64,000 bases of DNA, from assembly GCA_963718605.1 (NCBI GenBank), contig OY970363.1, positions 2,170,001-2,234,000 on the forward strand, written 5' to 3'. The notes under the pieces were generated by a model that searched no databases, was not told where the DNA came from, and worked only from the letters and a program-made list of their open reading frames with translations. This DNA is from JACCXE01 sp963718605. GTDB taxonomy: Bacteria > Actinomycetota > Acidimicrobiia > Acidimicrobiales > JACCXE01. Position 1 is the stretch's first letter; each line of letters opens with the position of its first letter. The translations under genes and the position numbers were made by a program. Of this stretch, positions 57,448-64,000 are shown piece after piece.

Positions 57448-60419
57448 AGCGCCTGCGCGAACGCCTCGAGAACGACACTGGCGGCGTCGCGATCTTCGCG
57501 CTCGTCGTGTTGTCGTTGCTGTACTTCTTCGACGAGTTCGACACCGCCGCGTTCGGCGTGCTTGCCCCCGACATCGAAAAGGCCTTCCACCTCACCGACG
57601 AAAAGTTCGCGTCGCTGATCATTCTCAACGCGTCGCTCGTCCTGTTGCTCGCGATCCCCGTCAGCTACCTCGGCGACCGCATTAAGCGTGCGCCGCTGGT
57701 CGTGATCTCGGGCGTGATGGCCGGCATTTTCTCCTTCGGTACCGGCATTGTCGGCACGACCGGACTTCTAGTTCTTATGCGCTTCGGCAACGGCCTTGGC
57801 CTCCTCGCGAACGGGCCAATTCACAACTCGCTTCTGGCCGATTTCTACGCGCCCGAGCACCGCGCTCGGGTCTATGCCGACCACGCGAACGCGTTGCACC
57901 TCGGAGCGATCGTGGGGCCGGCGCTAGCGGGCGGCATCGCCGCGCTATTCGGTTGGCGCGCCGCGTTCATGGTGCTGTTCGTGCCCATTCTCGCTACGAC
58001 TTTCTTCGCGGCGCGCCTGAAGGAACCGATGCGTGGCGCGACCGACGACCCCGAGTCCGCGAGCGAGGCGGCGACCGAGCCGGCCAGCTTCCGCGACTCG
58101 GTTCGCATGCTGTGGCGGGTCAAGACACTCCGCAGGCAATACATCGGCTCAATGTTCCTGGGTGCCGGATTAATCCCGCTCGCCGCGTACCTGCCGCTGT
58201 ACCTGGAGCGCGTGTACCACCTCGGTCCCGGTTGGCGAGGCTTGATCGGCGCGTCGAACGCGGCCGTCACCTTTGTCGGGGTGCAGAAGGGCGGCACGTG
58301 GACGATGAAGTGGTTCGCCCAGGATCCAGGCGAACCGCTGCGCCGTGCCGCGCTCGCGCTGGCCGCAACCGGCGTCGGCCTAGCCCTCATCGCGGCCGCG
58401 CCCTGGCTCGGTCTGGCGCTCGTATTCGGGTGGGGCACCAGCTTCGCGATCGGCACGTACTCGGCGCCCTCCTTGCTTACCCAGTCGCTGGTGTCGCCGG
58501 CGCGGGCACGCACGCTGTCCTTTGGCTTCTTCGCGCTGTTCCTGGTTGTTGGCGTGGTGGTGCTGTTCGGCGGCTCGGGCCTCGCCGCGGTCTCCGACGA
58601 CCACGGCATTCGCTGGGGTGTGTTCATACTCAGCCCGTTTTGGTTGATCGGTGCCGCGGTCTTGGCGTCGGCATCAAAGTTCGTGAAGGACGACATCAAC
58701 AAGGCGATGCGCAACTTGCAGACCACCGTCGAACTCCGCCGACAACGCCTCGCGGCGGGGGACCGTTCGATGCTGCTGTGCGCGGGCGTCGACGTTGCGT
58801 ACGACTCGGTGCAGGTGTTGTTTGGCGTCGACTTCGAAGTGAAACAAGGCGAAGCCGTCGCCCTATTGGGCACGAACGGTGCGGGCAAGTCCACGCTGCT
58901 CAAGGCAATCTCGGGCCTCGTTGCCACGTCGGGCGGGGCGATCTTCTTCGACGGTCACGACATCACCCAGTTCGATGCCCGCCGCGCCGCCCAACTCGGC
59001 ATCGTCCAGATGCCCGGTGGTCGCAGCGTCTTCCCGACGCTGACCGTGGCCGAGTCGCTGCGTCTCGCGGGCTGGATGTACAAGCGGCGCGACCCCGCCT
59101 ACGTCGCGGAAGCGACCGAATCGGTGCTGGGCTACTTCCCGGTCCTACGCGAACGCAAAGACCAACTCGCCGGCAACCTGTCGGGCGGCGAACAACAGAT
59201 GCTGGGTCTCGCGATGGCGTTCATCGCCAAGCCGCGGCTGCTGATGATCGACGAACTAAGCCTCGGTCTGGCGCCCACGATCGTGAGCCAGCTCATCGAG
59301 ATCGTGAAGGCGATTCACCAGCAGGGCACCACCCTCATCCTCGTAGAGCAGTCGGTGAACGTGGCATTGACCATCGCCGACCGAGCGGTGTTCATGGAGA
59401 AGGGCGAGGTCCGCTTCAGCGGCCCGACCGCCGACCTGTTGGAACGCAGCGACATCCTGCGCTCGGTATTCCTCGAAGGCGCCCACGCGCATACGTCGAA
59501 CGGCAACGGCAACGGCAAGAAGCCGCGAGCGCAGGCTGTCGCCAAACGCGTCGTCGCGGCGCACGCACCAGTGGTGCTGGCGCTCACCGAGGTATCGAAA
59601 TCATTCGGTGGCATCCGCGCGTCGGACGGCGTCAGTTTTGAGTTGCGCGCCGGCGAGATCCTCGGCCTCATCGGGCCGAACGGTGCCGGCAAAACCACCG
59701 TGTTCGATCTCATTTCGGGCTTCCTTATCCCCGACGCCGGCAACATCAAGATGCTCGGCGAGGACATCACGAACTGGACGCCAGACCGGCGCGCCGGCTT
59801 CGGCCTGGGCCGCAGCTTCCAGGACGCGCGTCTGTTCCCGTCGCTCACGGTGTCGGAATGCATCGCCGTCGCGCTCGAGCGGCACCTCGAGTTCCGCGAC
59901 CCGCTGGCGTGCGCGCTCGGCCTCCCCGCAGTCGCGGAAGCGGAGAACGAGGTGGCGTGGGAGGTGCACGAACTCATCGAACTGCTCGGGCTCGGCGCGT
60001 TCCGCAACAAGTTCGTGAGCGAGCTGTCCACCGGTACCCGCCGTGTCGTTGACCTCGCGATGACCACGGCGCACCGCCCGTCCATTCTCATTCTGGACGA
60101 ACCGAGTTCGGGCATCGCGCAGCGCGAAACCGAAGCGCTGGGTCCGCTGTTGCAGCGAATCCAGGCCGAAGCAGGTTGCAGCATGCTCGTCATCGAGCAC
60201 GACATGCCGTTGGTCACGTCGATCTCTGACACGATGCTCGCTCTCGAACTCGGTCGGGTGCTCACGAGCGGGTCGCCCAACGACGTGGTGAATCATCCCG
60301 ACGTCGTCGCGTCGTATCTGGGCACCGACGCCGACGTGATCGCGCGTTCGGGCGAGCGCGCCGCGCGCCCGTCCAAGACCAAGACCAAGAAGGCGGCGAA
60401 GGTGGACGCGCGTCGATGA
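57444..60419 (+). CDS. MFS transporter fused to LivF-like and LivG-like ATPases
   Basis: 991 residues from ATG 57444. Residues 1-435 form an MFS transporter with about 12 helices and the motif-A-like SYLGDRIKRAP. From residue 443 there is a LivF-like ABC domain (Walker A GTNGAGKST, signature LSGGEQQM, Walker B LLMIDELSLGLAP). From about residue 710 there is a LivG-like ABC domain (Walker A GPNGAGKTT, signature LSTGTRRV, Walker B ILILDEPSSGIA). The chain ends with a Lys-rich tail. It presumably supplies both ATPases to the LivHM-like permease, while the MFS part moves an extra substrate or anchors the complex. No frame break is needed; a single start and stop fit. Confidence 0.88.
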   Translation: MKRLRERLENDTGGVAIFALVVLSLLYFFDEFDTAAFGVLAPDIEKAFHLTDEKFASLIILNASLVLLLAIPVSYLGDRIKRAPLVVISGVMAGIFSFGTGIVGTTGLLVLMRFGNGLGLLANGPIHNSLLADFYAPEHRARVYADHANALHLGAIVGPALAGGIAALFGWRAAFMVLFVPILATTFFAARLKEPMRGATDDPESASEAATEPASFRDSVRMLWRVKTLRRQYIGSMFLGAGLIPLAAYLPLYLERVYHLGPGWRGLIGASNAAVTFVGVQKGGTWTMKWFAQDPGEPLRRAALALAATGVGLALIAAAPWLGLALVFGWGTSFAIGTYSAPSLLTQSLVSPARARTLSFGFFALFLVVGVVVLFGGSGLAAVSDDHGIRWGVFILSPFWLIGAAVLASASKFVKDDINKAMRNLQTTVELRRQRLAAGDRSMLLCAGVDVAYDSVQVLFGVDFEVKQGEAVALLGTNGAGKSTLLKAISGLVATSGGAIFFDGHDITQFDARRAAQLGIVQMPGGRSVFPTLTVAESLRLAGWMYKRRDPAYVAEATESVLGYFPVLRERKDQLAGNLSGGEQQMLGLAMAFIAKPRLLMIDELSLGLAPTIVSQLIEIVKAIHQQGTTLILVEQSVNVALTIADRAVFMEKGEVRFSGPTADLLERSDILRSVFLEGAHAHTSNGNGNGKKPRAQAVAKRVVAAHAPVVLALTEVSKSFGGIRASDGVSFELRAGEILGLIGPNGAGKTTVFDLISGFLIPDAGNIKMLGEDITNWTPDRRAGFGLGRSFQDARLFPSLTVSECIAVALERHLEFRDPLACALGLPAVAEAENEVAWEVHELIELLGLGAFRNKFVSELSTGTRRVVDLAMTTAHRPSILILDEPSSGIAQRETEALGPLLQRIQAEAGCSMLVIEHDMPLVTSISDTMLALELGRVLTSGSPNDVVNHPDVVASYLGTDADVIARSGERAARPSKTKTKKAAKVDARR

Positions 60420-61483
60420 TCGGCAGCCTCATCGCGCTGCTCGTCGCGATCCTTGCGTTCGTGTCCGGCACCACGATGTCGGCGGACGGCCATACCACTG
60501 CGGTAAGTGCGATGGTCAGTGGCGTGTGGTGGAAGGGCCAGATCAAAGGGATACCGCCCGGCCCGCCGCCCCCGCAGGTGCCGGCGAACGGGTTGTGGGT
60601 GTCGTCGACGGCCGCGGGAACTACGGCGATGTCCGCGCTGCGGTTCACAATCGCGCCGGGTGACCGGCAGCCAATTCTGACGCTGCCCGTCGAGATGCTT
60701 ACCTCCGCGAGCCAAAGCAACCTCGCCGCGCTGCCGGTTGACTTTTCACCGAACATCCGCGCCTGCGCGACCACTGGCGATTGGTCGCCGCCCGCCGCGG
60801 GCACCTTCGGCGCGTTGAGTGAAGCGCCGGCGTACGACTGCAGCAAGGGACAGACCCTGGCGCAGGTGAGCGACAAGACGGTGGTGTTCGACCTCAGTTC
60901 GTTCGTGTCCGAAGCCAAACGCGTCGTGAGCATCGTGGTGATCCCGGGCACGAGCCCGGTGCCGATCCCTTCGCCGCCCGTGGCCCTGCCGATCCCAGCG
61001 CTGCCCCCGGTGTTGCTGCAGACCACGTTTGACATCACGTTCAAACCGGTCACGATCGCCGCAGTCGAAGTGCTCCCGGGCCAAGCCGTCACGGAAGACG
61101 ATGACGCCTTTGACGACACGAGTGCGGATGACGCGTTCTACAGCGTGATCGACTCGAATTCGGGCTTCGCGCTGGGCAACCCGTCAACGCCGACGGTTCC
61201 GCCCCGCCGCGGTCTGTCCGTCCTGCCCCGCCAGGTGGCGCGCCAGGTCGGCGCCATCGCCACCGAGTCCCAGCGCACCGAACGCGCCGTGGCCGCCGGG
61301 GTGTTCGTCCTGTTGTGCCTGTGGGCCTGGGCCGTCGCCAACCGCAGCATTGTTCCGGGCGCCGCTGGCCCCGGTCGCCCGTTCCGGACCCTCTACGACG
61401 GCGATCTGTCCGCCGCCGGGGCCCCGGCAAAATCACGTTTCAGCACGAGTTTGCGGGCCGGAAAGCCACCCTCGCTGCGGTAA
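60416..61483 (+). CDS. Membrane-anchored exoprotein of the transporter operon
   Basis: 355 residues; ATG overlaps the previous stop (ATGA). An N-terminal hydrophobic segment acts as signal or anchor (GSLIALLVAILAFVSG). Then a beta-rich extracellular part (ILTLPVEMLTSASQSNLAAL, with Cys in IRACATTGDWSP and PAYDCSKG) resembling DNRLRE-type cell-surface modules. A Pro-rich linker follows, and near the end a second membrane segment (AAGVFVLLCLWAWAVA). Its position suggests a non-classical accessory subunit of the importer. The family is not recognised with certainty. Confidence 0.6.
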   Translation: MIGSLIALLVAILAFVSGTTMSADGHTTAVSAMVSGVWWKGQIKGIPPGPPPPQVPANGLWVSSTAAGTTAMSALRFTIAPGDRQPILTLPVEMLTSASQSNLAALPVDFSPNIRACATTGDWSPPAAGTFGALSEAPAYDCSKGQTLAQVSDKTVVFDLSSFVSEAKRVVSIVVIPGTSPVPIPSPPVALPIPALPPVLLQTTFDITFKPVTIAAVEVLPGQAVTEDDDAFDDTSADDAFYSVIDSNSGFALGNPSTPTVPPRRGLSVLPRQVARQVGAIATESQRTERAVAAGVFVLLCLWAWAVANRSIVPGAAGPGRPFRTLYDGDLSAAGAPAKSRFSTSLRAGKPPSLR

Positions 61484-61498
61484 ACGAAAAGTTTCCGC
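61477..61498 (+). terminator. Hairpin at the stop codon of the transporter operon
   Basis: GCGG-T-AAAC (61477-61485) pairs with GTTTCCGC (61491-61498) around GAAAA, with one bulged T. The stop codon TAA lies inside the left arm. An A-run follows rather than T, so it is a weak terminator candidate. Confidence 0.3.
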
Positions 61499-61580
61499 AA
61501 AAACTGCAAGATCGATCTCGCTCGCAGGTCTTGTCCTTTGTACGCCGGCAACGGGCCGACGACAACAAAGGAGATTTTCA

Positions 61581-62216
61581 ATGCGAGTTCGTTCCATCCT
61601 CATCACTGCAGTCGCCGGCGCCGCTCTGTTCGCCGGTTCCGCTTCCGCAGCACAGGCCGGTGGCCCGAAGGGTCCCGGCGACATCAACAACACCCCTCCG
61701 ACTACGCAGGCTCCAAAGGGTCCCGACAAGATCGCCCCCAAGCCGACACCGACCACCCAGCCCAAGCCCAAGGGCCCGGGCGACATCGCGCAGCCCACGC
61801 CCACCACCCAGCCGCCGAAGGGCCCGGGAGACATCGCTCCTGCTCCCAAGGACGATAACCCCAAGCCGCAGGACGGTCCCAAGGACAAGGCCCCGGTTCC
61901 GCCCAAGCCGCAATGTGCGGATTGTGACGGCGGCTACGTGCCCGGGCCGGACACCACCGGCAACGGCAGCGGCAACGAGGGCGTCGGCCCGAACGACGGC
62001 ACCAGTGTGGACACCAGCGGCAACGGCGCCGCGAGCGTCCCCGCAGTGCAGACCGACGCCGGCTCGACCGACGAGGCCGCGACTGACCGCTCCTCGCACG
62101 AGTCCAGCCACGTGCCTGCCTTCGCCATCATCTTCTTCGCCCTCTTGACGGCCGCTCTGATCGGGCTCGTAGTTGCTCGCCTTCGCAGCGACGACGAGGA
62201 CGTTGAGCAGTTCTAA
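61581..62216 (+). CDS. Pro/Thr-rich surface protein with KGPGDI repeats
   Basis: 211 residues from ATG 61581, with AAAGGAG eight bases upstream. A signal peptide ending ASAAQA is followed by four repeats of 16-18 residues beginning KGPGDI or KGPDKI and ending in TPTTQP-type linkers, then a Cys pair (PQCADCDGGYVPG) and a Gly/Ser/Asn-rich stretch. A C-terminal membrane segment (AFAIIFFALLTAALIGLVVA) and an acidic tail (RLRSDDEDVEQF) finish it. It appears to be a stalk-like surface protein anchored in the membrane. No homologous domain is recognised. Confidence 0.75.
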   Translation: MRVRSILITAVAGAALFAGSASAAQAGGPKGPGDINNTPPTTQAPKGPDKIAPKPTPTTQPKPKGPGDIAQPTPTTQPPKGPGDIAPAPKDDNPKPQDGPKDKAPVPPKPQCADCDGGYVPGPDTTGNGSGNEGVGPNDGTSVDTSGNGAASVPAVQTDAGSTDEAATDRSSHESSHVPAFAIIFFALLTAALIGLVVARLRSDDEDVEQF

Positions 62217-62230
62217 TGAAGACGGTCTTG

Positions 62231-62258
62231 ACCGGCACTTCCCTCGGGGAGTGCCGGT
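62231..62258 (+). terminator. Strong intrinsic terminator stem
   Basis: ACCGGCACTTCCC (62231-62243) pairs with GGGGAGTGCCGGT (62246-62258), a 13-bp stem with one G-T wobble and a 2-base loop, followed by CTTT. It ends the surface-protein transcript 14 bases after its stop. Confidence 0.75.
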
Positions 62259-62289
62259 CTTTACCGCGTCCGGCGGGTACCGTCGGGAG

Positions 62290-63711
62290 GTGGTCGGTGA
62301 CGCCGAGCTCGCAATCGCTGCCGCGGGTGGCGATCGGGGCGCCCTTGCCGACATCTACGACCGCTACGCCGACACGCTCTACGAGTTGTGTCGGGCGGTC
62401 CTGCGTGACGCGCACGAAGCGAGTGACGCCGTGCAGGACACTTTCGTCATCGCGGCGACTCGCCTCGGTGGCCTGCGTGACCCGGAACGACTCAAGCCGT
62501 GGCTGTGTGCGATCGCTCGCCGCGAGGCGATCCGTCGTTCGAGCAAGCGGGCGCGCAATCGCCCGTCGCACGACGAGGTGCTTGACGTGCCCGTAATCGA
62601 CGACGAGGCGGGCGGCCTGATCGCCAACGACGCCGCCAACCTCGTGTGGGAGGCGGCCGAGGCGCTCAGCGAACGGGAACGGGCGCTGCTCGTGCTCAAC
62701 GTTCGTCAGGGCCTCGAGGGCGCAGACCTCGCGGAGGCCGCGGGCATGGACAGCGCGCAAACGTCGGTCGTGCTCAGCCGGGCGAAGGCCCAGCTCGCGA
62801 CGGCGGTGCGCTGCACGCTGTTGATCCGCAACGGCCGCGGCGATTGCGCCGAGCTGAGCTCGATCGTGCCCCACGCCCACGCGGCGCTGGATGGGTTGAC
62901 GCGCAAACGCGTCGCCCGCCACGCCCAGTCCTGCGAGCACTGCGAACCGAAGTGGAACGCGTCGCCGAACGCGCTGGGTGTGCTCGCCGCCGCGCCGGTG
63001 CTGGCTGCGCCCGCGGCGCTCAAGAGCAAGGTGCTCAACGACCCGCGCCTCATCTCGTCGTCCAAGCCGTTGGGCGGGGGCCGGTGGCAGCGCGACGGGT
63101 TCCCGCCCACCGAGGACCGGTCGCGCCGCCGCATCGCGGTTGGCCTCGTGGCCGCGCTCATCGCAATCGCCGTCGCGACGGGCCTCGTGCTGGCCGGTGA
63201 CAACGACACGCCGCACCTCGCCGCGCCCGACCGCACGTCCGACACAACCCTGGCGCCCGAGGCGACCACGAGCACTGCGGCCGGCGACACCACCTCGACC
63301 TCGGTCAACCGGCGCTCGACCACTACGGCCAAACCGCGCACCACCACGACCGTCCGCTCCGGCGGCGTCACGCCCACAACCGCAGCGCCCGCTCCTGTTA
63401 CCACCACCACGGCGCCACCCGTTCGCATCACGGCCAGGGCGGGCACCTCTCGCATGACCACCTGTCAAACGACTCTTGTTACCGCGACTACCCAAGGGTC
63501 GACCCCTGCAGGACTCGTACTCCACTACCGAGATGCGACCGGATCATCGGGCGGCGGTTCGATGACTCAAACAGGACCCAATCAGTGGTCCAAGGATCTC
63601 GGGCCAATCTCGAATACCGGTCAGGCAGAGTGGTGGGTCACCTCCGGCTTTGGCCCAGGAGCGGCAAGCAGCGATCACGTCGCCATAACGATCGATCGCT
63701 GTCCCCAGTAA
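62290..63711 (+). CDS. ECF sigma factor fused to ZAS anti-sigma-like, membrane and exodomains
   Basis: 473 residues from GTG 62290; GTG 62251 lies in the terminator stem and is unlikely. Sigma region 2: DIYDRYADTLYELCRAVLRD, VQDTFVIAATRLGGL. Region 4: ALSERERALLVLNVRQGLEG, MDSAQTSVVLSRAKAQL. Then the zinc motif ARHAQSCEHCE (His211, Cys215, Cys218; Hx3Cx2C), which is the ZAS signature of anti-sigma factors. A membrane helix (RRRIAVGLVAALIAIAVATG) near residue 279, Thr/Pro-rich linkers, and an Ig-like outside domain with TTCQTTLV and AITIDRC complete it. It looks like a membrane-held sigma factor carrying its own sensor and inhibitor. Release by proteolysis is inferred. Confidence 0.8.
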   Translation: MVGDAELAIAAAGGDRGALADIYDRYADTLYELCRAVLRDAHEASDAVQDTFVIAATRLGGLRDPERLKPWLCAIARREAIRRSSKRARNRPSHDEVLDVPVIDDEAGGLIANDAANLVWEAAEALSERERALLVLNVRQGLEGADLAEAAGMDSAQTSVVLSRAKAQLATAVRCTLLIRNGRGDCAELSSIVPHAHAALDGLTRKRVARHAQSCEHCEPKWNASPNALGVLAAAPVLAAPAALKSKVLNDPRLISSSKPLGGGRWQRDGFPPTEDRSRRRIAVGLVAALIAIAVATGLVLAGDNDTPHLAAPDRTSDTTLAPEATTSTAAGDTTSTSVNRRSTTTAKPRTTTTVRSGGVTPTTAAPAPVTTTTAPPVRITARAGTSRMTTCQTTLVTATTQGSTPAGLVLHYRDATGSSGGGSMTQTGPNQWSKDLGPISNTGQAEWWVTSGFGPGAASSDHVAITIDRCPQ

Positions 63712-63720
63712 CCTGGGTCA

Positions 63721-64000
63721 ATGCGGGGCAAGCATCGGCGCGGACGCGCGCCACGAAGGCTGTTGGTGCTGCGCGTCGTTATCGCCGTGTCGGTCCCGGT
63801 CTTCATCGTTGTGCAGCCCACCGGCGCCAGCGCGCCCACGACCCGCGTGCTGGCGGCGCGCGCCGACCGGCCGACTACGACACCGCCGACGGTGCCCGTC
63901 ACCACAACGACCACCACGTTGCTCCCGACCACCACGACCACGGAGGTCGTGCCGCCCATCACCGCCGCGCCGACCACAGTGCGGCCCCGCGTGCGTGCGA
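63721..64000 (+). CDS. Secreted Thr/Pro-rich protein, partial
   Basis: Open from ATG 63721 to the window end, 93 codons. A basic start (RGKHRRGRAPRRLLVLRV) leads into a hydrophobic segment and an Ala-rich cleavage area, then a Thr/Pro-rich linker of the same type as in the sigma fusion. The remainder is outside the window. It starts 9 bases after the sigma-fusion stop and is likely co-transcribed. Function unknown. Confidence 0.6.
   Translation, partial: MRGKHRRGRAPRRLLVLRVVIAVSVPVFIVVQPTGASAPTTRVLAARADRPTTTPPTVPVTTTTTTLLPTTTTTEVVPPITAAPTTVRPRVRA

Noticed and set aside
62251..62289. GTG 62251 as the sigma-fusion start
   Set aside because: It lies inside the right arm of the strong terminator stem, and sigma homology begins after GTG 62290.

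Overview
The window is a gene-dense, high-GC chromosomal segment. It most likely comes from an actinobacterium, probably Acidimicrobiia-like. The pointers are a LivG/LivF-type transporter operon with fused subunits, a FliA/WhiG-type sigma factor, an F420-type LLM oxidoreductase, a HelD-type RNA polymerase-associated helicase, many Thr/Pro-rich linkers in secreted proteins, and frequent GTG/TTG starts with 1-4 base stop/start overlaps. This is an inference from gene content; no rRNA or marker phylogeny is present. I saw no tRNA, rRNA, CRISPR array, transposase, integrase or phage gene. No gap between genes exceeds about 180 bases.

Layout. (1) 1-4427: tail of a thioredoxin-like protein, CcdA, then an ECF vitamin transporter (T, fused double ATPase, S). 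(2) 4433-5705: citrate synthase. (3) 5760-9642: a surface protein with two sorting-signal-like segments, an O-antigen-ligase-like membrane protein and a small unknown. (4) 9653-15206: lytic transglycosylase lipoprotein, PQQ-type sugar dehydrogenase, acyl-CoA thioesterase, GH1 glucosidase, and an alpha/beta hydrolase-adenylate cyclase fusion. (5) 15238-24949: envelope/polysaccharide genes (GtrA, two methyltransferases, an alpha/alpha-barrel protein, glycosyltransferases, acyltransferase, Lnt). (6) 25007-31727: HelD-like helicase, sigma factor, rhodanese, MurG-like enzyme, and a PtmE/LegB-like nucleotide-sugar pair. (7) 31882-37724: PH-like protein, alkylsulfatase-type beta-lactamase fold, haloalkane dehalogenase, acyl-CoA ligase, SDR, DUF2461. 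(8) 37844-46091: a roughly 2750-residue secreted protein with a gingipain (C25)-like domain and tandem decapeptide repeats. (9) 46088-51449: a double-cyclase/AAA/TPR signalling protein, two small secreted proteins and AlgH/YqgE. (10) 51477-53281: LLM oxidoreductase and epoxide hydrolase. (11) 53454-61483: a four-gene, translationally coupled branched-chain-amino-acid-type transporter operon in which the two permeases are fused and an MFS transporter is fused to both ATPases. (12) 61581-64000: a repeat-rich surface protein, an ECF sigma factor fused to its own zinc-binding anti-sigma-like module plus membrane and outside segments, and a partial secreted protein.

Two themes stand out. First, several multi-domain fusions join parts that are usually separate: MFS-ABC-ABC, sigma-ZAS-TM-exodomain, hydrolase-cyclase, and GT8-like with GT4. 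Second, at least seven conserved genes are interrupted by single-base indels (nine sites). Three of these are clearly missing bases in homopolymers, so many of the breaks are probably assembly errors rather than true pseudogenes. After correcting each indel, every affected gene has a length divisible by three.
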